NCBI GenBank assembly: GCA_041686955.1
Contig: JAWLCV010000066.1
Coordinates: 1-22,299 of the forward strand
DNA from: UBA7803 sp041686955
GTDB taxonomy: Bacteria; Pseudomonadota; Gammaproteobacteria; Pseudomonadales; Azotimanducaceae
Direction: 5' to 3'
Length of the DNA stretch: 22,299 nucleotides
Made by a program: the position numbers and the translations under genes. Positions 6,697 to 14,873 of this stretch are shown here, piece after piece. Every line of letters starts with the position of its first letter. Position 1 is the first letter of the stretch. The notes under the pieces were generated by a model. That model was not told the DNA's origin. It ran no database searches and saw only the letters and a list, made by a program, of their open reading frames with translations.

Positions 6697-7172
6697 GGCG
6701 CCTCCCGGTGCCAGGTGCCGCTTCGTCCCCCGGCCTTGTGCACGAGCCGTACCTGCTCGATGACCATCCCCTTGTCCAGCGCCTTGCACATGTCGTAGAC
6801 GGTCAGGGCCGCGATGCTCACCGCGGTCAGCGCCTCCATCTCGACGCCGGTGCGGCCGGTGACCCGGCATTCCGCCCGCACCTTAAGAAGATCGTCCCCC
6901 TCCGCGGAGAACTCCACGGTCACCTTGGACAGCGGCAGCGGATGACACAGGGGAATCAGATCGGCGCAGCGCTTGGCACCCTGGATGCCGGCCACCCGGG
7001 CCACCGCCAGCACGTCGCCCTTGGGTGTGCCGTGCTCCAGAATCTCCTTCAGGGTGGCCGGAGCCATGCGGATGCGCCCTTCGGCCACCGCGGTGCGGCG
7101 GGACTCGGCCTTGGCCGAGACGTCCACCATGTTGGCTTCGCCGGCCTCGTTGACGTGACTGAGCTTGGTCAT
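6693..7172 (-). CDS. moaC: Cyclic pyranopterin monophosphate synthase MoaC
   Basis: The 159-residue protein (E. coli MoaC is 161) contains the conserved segments MVDVSAK, IPLCHPLP (C76-H77), GVEMEALTAVSIAALTVYDMCKA and DKGMVI. The proposed catalytic residues are D127 and K130. MoaC converts the 3',8-cyclo-GTP made by MoaA into cyclic pyranopterin monophosphate. The start was set at ATG 7172 (MTKLSHVNE); the upstream in-frame extension is Arg/Gly-rich and non-homologous. No ribosome site is visible; instead TATACT ends 7 bases before the ATG. moaA and moaB are absent from the window. The gene lies 47 bp downstream of an unknown membrane-protein gene on the same strand. Confidence 0.96.
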   Translation of the reverse strand: MTKLSHVNEAGEANMVDVSAKAESRRTAVAEGRIRMAPATLKEILEHGTPKGDVLAVARVAGIQGAKRCADLIPLCHPLPLSKVTVEFSAEGDDLLKVRAECRVTGRTGVEMEALTAVSIAALTVYDMCKALDKGMVIEQVRLVHKAGGRSGTWHREAP

Positions 7173-7179
7173 GGGCGGG

Positions 7180-7185
7180 AGTATA
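7180..7185 (-). promoter_or_regulatory. Candidate moaC -10 element, possibly leaderless
   Basis: On the minus strand TATACT is separated from the moaC ATG by 7 bases, so transcription would start at or next to the start codon. It lies within a short GGGCG...CGCCC dyad (7173-7190). No good -35 is seen at 16-18 bp, so this could be chance. Confidence 0.35.
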
Positions 7186-7219
7186 CGCCCGCGGCGCCGT
7201 GCATGTGGCGGCGCCCGGC

Positions 7220-8392
7220 TCAGCGTCGGCGGTAGAAGGCCCGGGTGCGCTCGAACAGCGGCCGGCTGTCGAGCTGATGGAACCCGGCCACGCCTTTCAC
7301 CAGGGTCATGGGATGCTCCGTCCCGGGGGGATGCTCCTGCCAGTACTCCGTCAGGTTGCGGTCGCCGAGGTCGATGGCCGGCCAGGCGGAATCGGGGGGC
7401 GACAACGTTCCCGGGCCGCTCACCGTGTACATCACGGTGTGTGGGGTTCCCGTCGCGCCGTTGACCCGCAGCATGGCCGGGTGAACGGCGGCCACCACGG
7501 CCGCTACCGCCAGCGCACCGACCCCCATACGTTCCGCCGTGGGCGCCCCGCGACCGAGCACTGCGGCGAGGGCAACGGCGACCGCGGCGGCCATGGCGAA
7601 GGGCCACAGCGGCACGGGCTCCAGGGCCTGATACGGGCCCGTGGCGAACCCGTCGACGAGGCCGTAGCCCCCCGCCAACGCCATGACGCTCATCAGCGCC
7701 ACCATCCCCCGATGCCGCGCCAGATCGTAACCCTCGGCCAGGGGCGACGGCTCCGACGCGTCGGCGGTGCGGACGTCGTAGCCGCGGCCCTCGAGCGCCT
7801 GAACCAGGGGGCTACGCATCACCCAGGCCGTCCCATCCCCTGCCCCGCTTCGCAACGCTTCGGTCAGGGTGAGCCGGTGATCGGCGCCATTCCGCTCCAC
7901 CCAGACGAACGGCGAGAGGGAGATGCGCCCGTCGCGGGTACGAACCACGAGGCGCGCGCCCCTCACCGCATCGAGTGCCCGGGAGAAGCGTCCCCCCGAC
8001 TGCAGCGACACCGACTCCACCTCGTTCCAGGTCGCGAGGAAGCGCCCGGTGGTCAGGCCCTGAAGCCCGAAGCCGGTCCAGGCCGGCAGGTAGCCCTCGA
8101 GACCGCGGATGGAGATTCGCAACCTGGCGCGGTGGAGCAGCAGAAGCATCACCGCGCCCACCGGTGACAGGACCAGCAGCGCCCAGGCGTGGAAACGGCC
8201 CGACGGGCTACCTTCCGTGGCGGCGGAGGTCAGCGCCTCGAGGACGCCCCCCAGGGCGGCTTCGTCCCCCAGCAGCGCCCACAGGAGCGCGGCTGTCAGC
8301 AGCAACACCGGTGTGAGCAGGGCAACGGTGTGACTGCGCCGCAGCAGCGACAGGCCCAGGCGCAGCTCGTAGTGACTGGAAGGTCCGCTCAT
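7220..8392 (-). CDS. Hypothetical multi-span membrane protein
   Basis: I do not recognise this 390-residue protein. It has about five hydrophobic spans: two near the N terminus (about 21-41 and 68-87) and three in the second half (about 230-248, 261-280, 290-307). Between them lies a soluble segment of about 140 residues with alternating hydrophobic strands (ISIRGLEGYLPAW, RFLATWNEVESVSL, RLVVRTRDGRISLSP) that resembles a PH-like or bPH domain; this is inference. The last 80 residues look extracytoplasmic or globular, with Trp- and Pro-rich segments. The start is uncertain: ATG 8392 has GGGAGG directly against it, and GTG 8440 would add 16 residues. It lies 47 bp upstream of moaC on the same strand and could share its transcript. 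Confidence 0.7.
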   Translation of the reverse strand: MSGPSSHYELRLGLSLLRRSHTVALLTPVLLLTAALLWALLGDEAALGGVLEALTSAATEGSPSGRFHAWALLVLSPVGAVMLLLLHRARLRISIRGLEGYLPAWTGFGLQGLTTGRFLATWNEVESVSLQSGGRFSRALDAVRGARLVVRTRDGRISLSPFVWVERNGADHRLTLTEALRSGAGDGTAWVMRSPLVQALEGRGYDVRTADASEPSPLAEGYDLARHRGMVALMSVMALAGGYGLVDGFATGPYQALEPVPLWPFAMAAAVAVALAAVLGRGAPTAERMGVGALAVAAVVAAVHPAMLRVNGATGTPHTVMYTVSGPGTLSPPDSAWPAIDLGDRNLTEYWQEHPPGTEHPMTLVKGVAGFHQLDSRPLFERTRAFYRRR

Positions 8393-8489
8393 CCTCCCAC
8401 TGTAGCCAGGTATCCGCACCAAGAGCTTGACCGTCTTCACCGTCTCGCGCGACCGGCTTCCTGCGGCAGCGCTCTGGGTCCATTTCCAC

Positions 8490-8495
8490 TAAAAT
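8490..8495 (+). promoter_or_regulatory. Candidate mnmA -10 element
   Basis: TAAAAT, five of six matches to the -10 consensus, lies 36 bp before the mnmA ATG. The predicted start of transcription is near 8502. No convincing -35 is seen at the right distance. Confidence 0.4.
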
Positions 8496-8531
8496 GCCGC
8501 CTTGCTGCCAGCCAACCGTCTACAGTCGTCC

Positions 8532-9734
8532 ATGAGCACCTCCCCAACATCGACCCGCGTCATCGTCGGCATGTCCGGCGGCGTCGACTCGTCCGTGGCC
8601 GCGCTGCTGCTGAAGCGCCAGGGCTACGACGTGCAGGGCCTGTTCATGAAGAACTGGGACGAGGACGACGGCACCGAGTACTGCACGGCGCGGGCGGACC
8701 TGGAGGACGCCCGACGGGTGTGCGAGCGCCTGGACATCCCCCTTCACACCGCCAACTTCGCCGCCGAGTACTGGGATAACGTGTTCGAGTCGTTTCTGGC
8801 GGAATACGCCGCGGGCCGCACGCCGAATCCCGACGTGCTGTGCAACCGGGAAATCAAGTTCAAGCAGTTCGCCGACTACGCCGCCATGCTCGGCGGCGGC
8901 CTCATCGCCACCGGCCATTATGCCCGGGGATGCTGGCTCGACGGCGCGGATCCGCTGGCGGCGCTGGCGGCGGACCCCGAGGCCAGGGCGTTCCGGCTGA
9001 AGAAGGGGGTGGATGCCGGCAAGGATCAGACCTACTTCCTGCTGGCGGTGCCGCGCCCCCAGCTCGCCCGCTGCCTGTTCCCGCTGGGCGAGCTGGAGAA
9101 GCGGGAGGTGCGCGAACTGGCCAGGCAGGAGGGCTTTCACAATCACCGAAAGAAGGACAGCACCGGCATCTGCTTCATCGGCGAGCGCCGCTTCCGGGAC
9201 TTTCTGCAGCGCTACCTGCCTGCCCGTCCAGGACCCATTCGCGATCCGGAGGGCCGCCTGCTCGGCGAGCACCTGGGGCTCGCCTACTACACCCTCGGAC
9301 AGCGCCAGGGGCTCGGCATCGGCGGCCGGGCGGGCTATCCGGAAGCTCCCTGGTACGTGGCGCGGAAGGACCTCGACAGCAACACCCTGGTGGTCACGCA
9401 GGACCCGCGGGATCTGGAGTCCCGCTGGCTCACCGCCAGCGCCGCCAACTGGCTGGTGCCCGGCCTCATCCTGCCGATGCGTTGCCGGGCCAAGGTGCGC
9501 TATCGACAGAGCGATCAGGCCTGCGAGGTGAGCAATGCGGCCGACGGGACCCTGCTCGTACGCTTCGACGAGCCGCAGCGGGCAGTGACCCCGGGGCAGT
9601 ACGTGTGCTTCTACGAAGGCGACGTCTGTCTCGGCGGCGCGCTCATCGAAACCGCCGGGGACGGCGCGGGTGCCGTCACGCGGGCGGCGGCCGCGGTGGA
9701 CGCGGCCGCAACGGACACGGGCCGTGGACGCTGA
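8532..9734 (+). CDS. mnmA: tRNA-specific 2-thiouridylase MnmA
   Basis: The 400-residue protein has the ATP-pyrophosphatase PP-loop GMSGGVDSS (13-21) and the two catalytic cysteines, C104 in NPDVLCNREIKF and C214 in TGICFIGERRF. GQRQGLGIGG and the C-terminal beta-barrel follow. MnmA puts the sulfur on C2 of wobble uridine 34 in tRNA-Lys, -Glu and -Gln. It is longer than E. coli MnmA (368), owing to a small Ala-rich insert near residue 140 and an Ala/Thr-rich tail of about 28 residues. I chose ATG 8532; a TTG at 8502 would add 10 residues of unconvincing sequence. It heads mnmA-hflD-purB, and its last 11 bases overlap hflD. Confidence 0.97.
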   Translation: MSTSPTSTRVIVGMSGGVDSSVAALLLKRQGYDVQGLFMKNWDEDDGTEYCTARADLEDARRVCERLDIPLHTANFAAEYWDNVFESFLAEYAAGRTPNPDVLCNREIKFKQFADYAAMLGGGLIATGHYARGCWLDGADPLAALAADPEARAFRLKKGVDAGKDQTYFLLAVPRPQLARCLFPLGELEKREVRELARQEGFHNHRKKDSTGICFIGERRFRDFLQRYLPARPGPIRDPEGRLLGEHLGLAYYTLGQRQGLGIGGRAGYPEAPWYVARKDLDSNTLVVTQDPRDLESRWLTASAANWLVPGLILPMRCRAKVRYRQSDQACEVSNAADGTLLVRFDEPQRAVTPGQYVCFYEGDVCLGGALIETAGDGAGAVTRAAAAVDAAATDTGRGR

Positions 9735-10320
9735 CTCTCCGGACTACGCAGCCCTGGCCCTGGCCGGGGTGGTGCAGGCCGCGGCCCTGGTGCACGCCAC
9801 CGCCCAGGGCCGGGCGCTGCTGCCCGGGGCCCGGGAGGCCCTGCTGCGCACGGTGCCCACCCGACACGCGCAGAATCTCGAGGAGATATTTCCCGACCCC
9901 GGGGAGTGGCGGACCGGCGCGCGGATCGCCACGGAAGCGCTCTCCGGCCGTGCCCAGTCTCCGGAGATCCTGCGCTACACGCTGCAGCTCGTGGAGCTGG
10001 CGACGGCCCTGCGCGGCGTTCCCCAGGTGGTGGAGAAGCTGGGCCGCCTGCTGGACGACGTGCATCCCACCGATCCGGATGAAGCCCAGCTCGCCCGGAT
10101 CTATCAGCAGACCATCAGCACCCTGGGCAAACGCATCCAGGTGACCGGTGATCCGGGAGTGCTCCAGCAGGAACAGGTGGCGGCACGGATCCGCGCCCTG
10201 CTGCTCGCCGGCGTGCGGCTGGCCTGGCTGTGGCACCAGCTCGGCGGCCGCCGCTGGCATCTCATCTTGCGTCGCCGGGCACTGCTGGTAGCCTTGCGGC
10301 CCCTCGGAGAAGAAGCATGA
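9724..10320 (+). CDS. hflD: High frequency lysogenization protein HflD homologue
   Basis: The protein is 198 residues (E. coli HflD 213). It is helical throughout and carries the family segments LALAGVVQAAALVHATAQ near the N terminus, LRYTLQLVELA in the middle, and STLGKRIQVTGDPGVLQQEQVAARIRALLLAG and LWHQLGG near the C terminus. In E. coli HflD is a membrane-associated factor that interacts with lambda CII; its housekeeping role is unclear. The GTG at 9724, within the end of mnmA, is the best start because family similarity begins just after it. The position between mnmA and purB is conserved across gammaproteobacteria. Its stop overlaps the purB ATG. Confidence 0.93.
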   Translation: MDADSPDYAALALAGVVQAAALVHATAQGRALLPGAREALLRTVPTRHAQNLEEIFPDPGEWRTGARIATEALSGRAQSPEILRYTLQLVELATALRGVPQVVEKLGRLLDDVHPTDPDEAQLARIYQQTISTLGKRIQVTGDPGVLQQEQVAARIRALLLAGVRLAWLWHQLGGRRWHLILRRRALLVALRPLGEEA

Positions 10321-11696
10321 CCATGGAGAACGATCCCCTGCTGGCGGTCACCGCCCTCGACGGCCGCTACCGAGGCAAGGTCGAGGACCTGGCTCCGCTG
10401 GTGAGCGAGCAGGGCCTCATGCGCTATCGCGTCATGGTGGAGTGCCGCTGGTTCGAGCATCTGGCGGACGCGCCGGAAATTCCGGAGCTGCCGGCGCTCG
10501 ATGCCGACGCGCGCCGGGCGCTGCGGGCGGTGGTGGAAGAGTTCGACCTGGGAGCCGCCCGGGCCATCAAACGCTTCGAGCAGACCACCAATCACGACGT
10601 GAAGGCGGTGGAGTACTTCGTCAAGGATCGGTTGGCGCAGGTGCCGGGCCTGGCGGAACACATCGAGTTCGTGCACTTCGCCTGCACCTCCGAGGACATC
10701 AACAATCTGGCCTACGCCCTCATGGTGCGCGACGCGAGGGAACGGGTGCTGCTGCCGGAGATGGACCGGCTCGTGACGCAGGTGGAAGCCCTCGCCGAGA
10801 ATACGGCCGAGCTCGCCATGCTCTCCCGTACCCACGGGCAGACCGCGTCCCCCACCACCCTGGGAAAGGAGCTGCGCAACGTGGCGAGCCGGTTGCGCCG
10901 GCAGATGGCCCTGCTCGCGGGCAACGACGTTCTCGGCAAGATGAACGGCGCGGTCGGCAACTTCAACGCCCACGTGGCCGCCTATCCGGACGTGGACTGG
11001 ATCGCCCTGAGCGACGCCTTCATCCGCGCCCTGGGGCTTCAGCCGAACCGCCACACCACCCAGATCGAGCCCCACGACTACCTGGCGGAGATCTTCCACG
11101 CCCTGGCGCGCTTCAACCAGATCCTCCTGGACTTCGATCGGGACGTCTGGAGCTACATCGCCATCGACTACTTCCGCCAGCGCAAGGTGGAGGGGGAAAC
11201 CGGCTCCTCCACCATGCCCCACAAGGTGAACCCCATCGACTTCGAGAACTCGGAGGGCAACATCGGCATCGCCAACGCGCTGCTCGGACACATGGCGGAA
11301 AAGCTGCAGGTCTCCCGCTGGCAGCGCGATCTCTCGGACTCCACGGTGCTGCGCAACGTGGGCGCCGCGTTCGGCCATTGTCTGGTGGCGTATCGGGCGA
11401 CCCTGAAGGGGCTGGACCGCCTGGAAGTGAATCAGGCGGCCATCGCCCAGGACCTGGCGGAAAGCTGGGAGGTGCTCGCGGAGGCGGTGCAGACGGTGAT
11501 GCGCAAGCACGGTCTGCCCGAGCCCTACGAGCAGCTCAAGAAGGCGACCCGGGGGCGTCAGCTCGATGAAGCCCTGTACCGGGAAGTGCTGGCCGGGCTG
11601 GACCTGCCCGAAGCCGCCCGCCGCGAGCTCGAAGCGCTCACCCCGGCCCGTTACGTGGGCCTGGCGGCACGGCTGGCGCGAATGACCGGGCCCTGA
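10317..11696 (+). CDS. purB: Adenylosuccinate lyase
   Basis: The 459-residue protein (E. coli PurB 456) belongs to the fumarase/aspartase superfamily. It has the catalytic H173 in SRTHGQTASPTT and the signature loop GSSTMPHKVNPIDFEN with the catalytic Ser at about 297. PurB splits SAICAR to AICAR plus fumarate and adenylosuccinate to AMP plus fumarate. I chose ATG 10317, which overlaps the hflD stop as ATGA and has GGAG (10306-10309) 7 bases upstream; a second ATG at 10323 is also possible. It is the third gene of mnmA-hflD-purB, and the GNAT gene starts 3 bases after its stop. Confidence 0.98.
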   Translation: MTMENDPLLAVTALDGRYRGKVEDLAPLVSEQGLMRYRVMVECRWFEHLADAPEIPELPALDADARRALRAVVEEFDLGAARAIKRFEQTTNHDVKAVEYFVKDRLAQVPGLAEHIEFVHFACTSEDINNLAYALMVRDARERVLLPEMDRLVTQVEALAENTAELAMLSRTHGQTASPTTLGKELRNVASRLRRQMALLAGNDVLGKMNGAVGNFNAHVAAYPDVDWIALSDAFIRALGLQPNRHTTQIEPHDYLAEIFHALARFNQILLDFDRDVWSYIAIDYFRQRKVEGETGSSTMPHKVNPIDFENSEGNIGIANALLGHMAEKLQVSRWQRDLSDSTVLRNVGAAFGHCLVAYRATLKGLDRLEVNQAAIAQDLAESWEVLAEAVQTVMRKHGLPEPYEQLKKATRGRQLDEALYREVLAGLDLPEAARRELEALTPARYVGLAARLARMTGP

Positions 11697-11699
11697 GCC

Positions 11700-12677
11700 A
11701 TGCAGATCCACGTGATTCCCGCCGACTGGAGCCGCTACCGCGACCAGCTCCGTGCGGTTCGCGAACGGGTCTTCATCGAAGAGCAGAGGGTTCCGCGGGA
11801 GCTGGAATGGGACGGCGAGGACGATGTCTCCCGCCACTTCCTGGCGCTCGACGAATCCGGGCGTGCCGTGGGATGCGCCCGCTTGTTGCCGTCCGGCCAG
11901 ATCGGCCGCATGGCGGTCCTCCCAGAGCTTCGGGGCTGCGGCCTGGGGGCACGGCTGCTCGGTGCGGCCGTGGACGAGGCCAGGCGCCAGGGCATGCGCA
12001 AGGTTTTTCTTCACGCCCAGACCCACGCCGCGGGCTTCTACCGGAAGGCCGGCTTCGTGCCCGTGGGCGGGGAATACATGGAAGCGGGAATTCCCCATCA
12101 GAGCATGGAGCTCGAGCTGCCCATTCCGTTCGAAGCGCCTGGAGAGGTTCCGGCGCCGGTGGTCCAGCCGCGGCCCGGGTCCCCGAGCGACGCGCCGCCT
12201 TCGGAGCTCCGGCAACTGCACGGCGAAGGCGACTGCCTGCGGGGGCTCGTCGAGGCGCTCGAGCTGCCGCGGCGCAAGCTGCTGATCCTGAGCCCGCAGC
12301 TCGACCACGCGCTCTTCGATCACGCTGACGTGACGGAGGCCGTCTCCCGTTTCGCCCGCAGCAGCCCGTCCGCCACGGTACGCATCCTCATCGCCGACTC
12401 GAGCGCCATGGTCAGCCGCGGTCACGACCTGGTGGAGCTCGCCCGCCGCCTGGACAGCAGCATCGAGATCCGCAAGCTGCCCGAGGCCCAGCGCGGCGAG
12501 GAATCGAGCTTCGTCACCTGGGACGAGCAAGGGTATCTGCTGCTGCCGGACTTCCGCAGCTACGAGGCCGTGACCAATCCCGGTGATCCGGTGCAGGCAC
12601 GGCGCCTGACCGAAGATTTCACCCGTCTCTGGGACCGGAGCGCGCCGGATCCGGAGCTGCGCACACTGAGGCTGTGA
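11700..12677 (+). CDS. GNAT N-acetyltransferase fused to a C-terminal domain of unknown function
   Basis: The 325-residue protein has two parts. Residues 1-145 form a GNAT domain close to the ElaA/YjcF type: VFIEEQRVP near the N terminus, the acetyl-CoA motif A IGRMAVLPELRGCGLGARLL at about 69-88, and HAQTHAAGFYRKAGFVPVG after it. A Pro-rich linker (about 146-165) leads to a second domain (about 170-310) with LLILSPQLDHALF and VRILIADSSAMVSRGHDLVELARRL. I associate that domain with a DUF often found behind GNAT domains near purB, with a weak resemblance to phospholipase-D-like folds; I see no HKD motif. The acetyl acceptor cannot be read from sequence. Its ATG is 3 bases after purB, so it is probably part of the operon. 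Confidence 0.85.
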   Translation: MQIHVIPADWSRYRDQLRAVRERVFIEEQRVPRELEWDGEDDVSRHFLALDESGRAVGCARLLPSGQIGRMAVLPELRGCGLGARLLGAAVDEARRQGMRKVFLHAQTHAAGFYRKAGFVPVGGEYMEAGIPHQSMELELPIPFEAPGEVPAPVVQPRPGSPSDAPPSELRQLHGEGDCLRGLVEALELPRRKLLILSPQLDHALFDHADVTEAVSRFARSSPSATVRILIADSSAMVSRGHDLVELARRLDSSIEIRKLPEAQRGEESSFVTWDEQGYLLLPDFRSYEAVTNPGDPVQARRLTEDFTRLWDRSAPDPELRTLRL

Positions 12678-12721
12678 TCCAGCCCCCGCGGGCCGGGCTC
12701 CGCGGCGCTACACTCCGACCC

Positions 12722-13216
12722 ATGACGAGCCTCACGGCACTCACGGCAACCCTCGCGGCCCTGGCCCTGCTGCTCGGCGCGGCCGCCGCCGGCACTTCCC
12801 ATGGGGACGCCGCGGCCCTGCATGTCCTGCGCATCGCGCCGAACCGGCCGCCCTGCTCGGCGCCTTCCGGCCTTCCTATCGTGCCGAACGATCCGGCGGC
12901 GGGATACGCCGGGAGCATCGGGCGCTGCTACGGCACCCGGCCCGCCGAGCTCGAGCTGCGCCTGCCCGCCGACCGCCTGGTTTGGCTGGATGCCGCTGCG
13001 GGCCATCCGGTGGAATGGATCGAGGTGGGGCCCCTGTGGGTGGATCCCCGAGGGGCACAACCGCCCCCCCTGGGCCTTCGGCTCACCCCCGACGGCGACG
13101 GCGCGACCCTGGAAATCCGCCGCGGGCACACCGCCTCGCTGACCCGCCTGGAGCCGGGGGTGTGGCGGGCGGTGGAGCTGCCGGACGGGCAGACCGTGTG
13201 GATGATGACGGAGTGA
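12722..13216 (+). CDS. Hypothetical secreted protein with signal peptide
   Basis: I do not recognise this 164-residue protein. It opens with a typical signal peptide: short polar start, a hydrophobic Leu/Ala core (about 8-20) and a likely signal peptidase I site after an Ala run at about 23. The mature part holds two cysteines, C45 and C69, that could pair in the periplasm, and is rich in Pro, Gly and Arg, ending with beta-like segments. An alternative GTG at 12674 would overlap the upstream stop as GTGA and lengthen the signal n-region by 16 residues. TACACT ends 7 bases before ATG 12722. It follows the GNAT gene by 44 bp and ends 10 bp from the convergent rraA. Confidence 0.7.
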   Translation: MTSLTALTATLAALALLLGAAAAGTSHGDAAALHVLRIAPNRPPCSAPSGLPIVPNDPAAGYAGSIGRCYGTRPAELELRLPADRLVWLDAAAGHPVEWIEVGPLWVDPRGAQPPPLGLRLTPDGDGATLEIRRGHTASLTRLEPGVWRAVELPDGQTVWMMTE

Positions 13217-13226
13217 GCCCGGCGCG

Positions 13227-13715
13227 CTACTCGAGCTCCACCGGCGCCACCACCACGCCGTTCGGGTCGCAATAGACGAACTGGTCCGGAACGAAGTGAA
13301 CGCCGGCGAAGCTCACCGGCACGTCGCGCTGGCCGTCGCCGCGCTTGATGCTGCGCAGCGGGTGACACGCCAGAGCCTGTATGCCCACGTCGATGGCGGC
13401 GAGCTCCTCCACGTCCCGCACGCAGCCGTAGACGAGGATTCCCGCCCAGCCGTTTTCCGACGCCAGCGCCGCCAGGTTGTCGCCCACCAGGGCACAGCGC
13501 CGGGACCCGCCGCCGTCCACCACCAGCACGGCTCCCTCCCCCGGCTCCCGGACCCGCTCCGCGACCAGACTGTTGTCTTCGAAGCACTTCACGGTGCGGA
13601 TGGGCCCGCCGAAGGCTCTGCGGCCGCCGTAACCGGTGAACAGGGGCTCCGCCACGCGAACCACGTCCGGATGGGCATCGCAGAGATCGGGCAGCGAGAA
13701 GGCAGGACTTGGCAC
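13227..13715 (-). CDS. rraA: RraA-family protein (RNase E inhibitor RraA or related aldolase/decarboxylase)
   Basis: The 162-residue protein equals RraA in length (161 in E. coli). It shows the family core: FGGPIRTVKCFEDNSLV at about 36-51, VLVVDGGGSRRCALVGDNLA at about 63-81, and NGWAGILVYGCVRDVEELAAIDVGIQAL at about 88-114. RraA trimers bind RNase E and damp mRNA decay. Members with an Asp after the conserved Arg (R100-D101 here, while E. coli RraA as I recall has Arg-Gln) can act as metal-dependent 4-hydroxy-4-methyl-2-oxoglutarate aldolases or oxaloacetate decarboxylases, so the function is not certain. The start is GTG 13715, 6 bases after GGGAG; the in-frame extension upstream is not homologous. 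Confidence 0.9.
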   Translation of the reverse strand: MPSPAFSLPDLCDAHPDVVRVAEPLFTGYGGRRAFGGPIRTVKCFEDNSLVAERVREPGEGAVLVVDGGGSRRCALVGDNLAALASENGWAGILVYGCVRDVEELAAIDVGIQALACHPLRSIKRGDGQRDVPVSFAGVHFVPDQFVYCDPNGVVVAPVELE

Positions 13716-13746
13716 GGTATCTCCCGTCGATGGACTCCAGGGGTCG

Positions 13747-13752
13747 ATTATC
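13747..13752 (-). promoter_or_regulatory. Candidate rraA -10 element
   Basis: On the minus strand GATAAT (five of six consensus bases) lies 31 bp before the rraA GTG. No strong -35 is present. The position leaves room for the GGGAG ribosome site in a short leader. Confidence 0.35.
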
Positions 13753-13828
13753 CACGATCGGAATGTCCCTATGGGCAGCGTCGGGTGAATCGGTTTCAAT
13801 GACCCGAGCGTTAAGAGCCGGAGACGTC

Positions 13829-14263
13829 ATGGAACCCCTGCCTCACCACTACCGCGCCACCATCGACCTGCAGGCCACCGCGGACGACATCCCGCTGCGT
13901 TCACCGGGGCTGCCCGAGCTGACCACCAACGCGCCCGCCGAGTACGGCGGCCCGGGCGATCGCTGGTCGCCGGAGACCCTGCTCGTCGGCACGGTGGCCG
14001 ATTGCTACGCCCTGACCTTTCGCGCCATCGCCCGCGCCTCCAAGCTGGAATGGCACAAGCTCACCTGCGCGGTGGAGGGCACCCTGGAGAAGGTGGACCG
14101 AACGGTACGCTTCACCGAGATCACCATCGATGCGGTGCTCGAGGCCCCGGCCGGCTCCGAGTCCAGGGCCGAGCGCATTCTGCACAAAGCGGAGGAAACC
14201 TGCCTGGTGACCGCCTCACTCTCGGCCACGGTGACCCTCAACGCCACCGTAACCGTGGTCTGA
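13829..14263 (+). CDS. OsmC/Ohr-family protein
   Basis: The 144-residue protein has the OsmC fold with its two redox cysteines, C59 in GTVADCYALTFRAIA and C125 in AEETCLVTASL. The segment SPETLLVGTVADC is the usual start of the central helix. OsmC and Ohr proteins reduce organic hydroperoxides in the cytoplasm, usually with lipoyl or thiol donors; the YhfA-like branch has no proven substrate, and I cannot separate these from the sequence alone. GGAG lies 7 bases before ATG 13829. The gene is divergent from rraA and ends 7 bp from the convergent thrH. Confidence 0.9.
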   Translation: MEPLPHHYRATIDLQATADDIPLRSPGLPELTTNAPAEYGGPGDRWSPETLLVGTVADCYALTFRAIARASKLEWHKLTCAVEGTLEKVDRTVRFTEITIDAVLEAPAGSESRAERILHKAEETCLVTASLSATVTLNATVTVV

Positions 14264-14270
14264 GCCGCCG

Positions 14271-14864
14271 TCAGGCCGCCGCGAGCAGCCGCTTCAGGGC
14301 TTCGTAATCCGCGGCGAACGGGTACTGGGGAAACTCCGAACGCACGTTGTCCGGGGCGCAGAAGAAGAACCCGGCGTCCGACTCCTCCAGCATGGAGACG
14401 TCGTTGTAGGAATCGCCCGCCGCCAGCACCTTGTAGTTCAGCGACCGGAACGCCTGCACCGAGCGGCGCTTGGGGTCGGGCTGCCGGATGCTGTAGTCGA
14501 CGATGCGGTCGTCCTTCACCACCAGGTCGTGGCACAGCAGCGTCGGCCAGCCGAGCTTGGCCATCAGCGGCATGGCGAACTGATAGAAGGTGTCCGAGAT
14601 GATGGCCACCTGGAAGCGCTGCCGGGCCCAACCGAGAAACTCCGGGGCGCCGGGCAGAGGCTCCAGGCCGTCGATGACGCTCTGGATGGTGCTGAGCGGC
14701 AGATCGTGCTCCGCCAGCACGTCGAGCCGAAGCTGCATCAGGTCGTCGTACACCGGGATGTCACGGGTGGTCTTGCGCAGCGTGTCGATGCCGGTGTGGT
14801 CCGCCACCGCCTGCCAGATTTCCGGAATCAGCACCCCTTCGAGATCGAGACAAAGAACGTTCAC
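14271..14864 (-). CDS. thrH: Bifunctional phosphoserine phosphatase / homoserine phosphotransferase ThrH
   Basis: The 197-residue protein is a HAD-superfamily enzyme that follows Pseudomonas ThrH almost segment by segment: CLDLEGVLIPEIW (nucleophile D7, acid E9), TTRDIPVYDDLM, QVAIISDTFYQF (motif II), PTLLCHDL, DPKRRSVQAF and AAGDSYND (motif IV). ThrH moves phosphate from phosphoserine to homoserine or to water. The start was set at GTG 14864 because AGGAG lies 6 bases upstream and the N terminus then aligns exactly; TTG 14867 is 3 bases too close. It begins 9 bp after the cysB stop and is probably cotranscribed with cysB. Confidence 0.95.
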   Translation of the reverse strand: MNVLCLDLEGVLIPEIWQAVADHTGIDTLRKTTRDIPVYDDLMQLRLDVLAEHDLPLSTIQSVIDGLEPLPGAPEFLGWARQRFQVAIISDTFYQFAMPLMAKLGWPTLLCHDLVVKDDRIVDYSIRQPDPKRRSVQAFRSLNYKVLAAGDSYNDVSMLEESDAGFFFCAPDNVRSEFPQYPFAADYEALKRLLAAA

Positions 14865-14873
14865 CAACTTCTC

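Noticed and set aside
8502..8531. TTG start for MnmA that would add 10 residues
   Set aside because: The added residues are not typical of the family, and the ATG at 8532 sits just before the PP-loop strand. It remains possible if the TAAAAT at 8490 gives a leaderless message.
10104..12530. An 808-codon open frame antisense to purB, hflD and the GNAT gene
   Set aside because: All three sense genes have clear family motifs and coupled starts. The antisense frame runs across gene borders, which a real gene would not.
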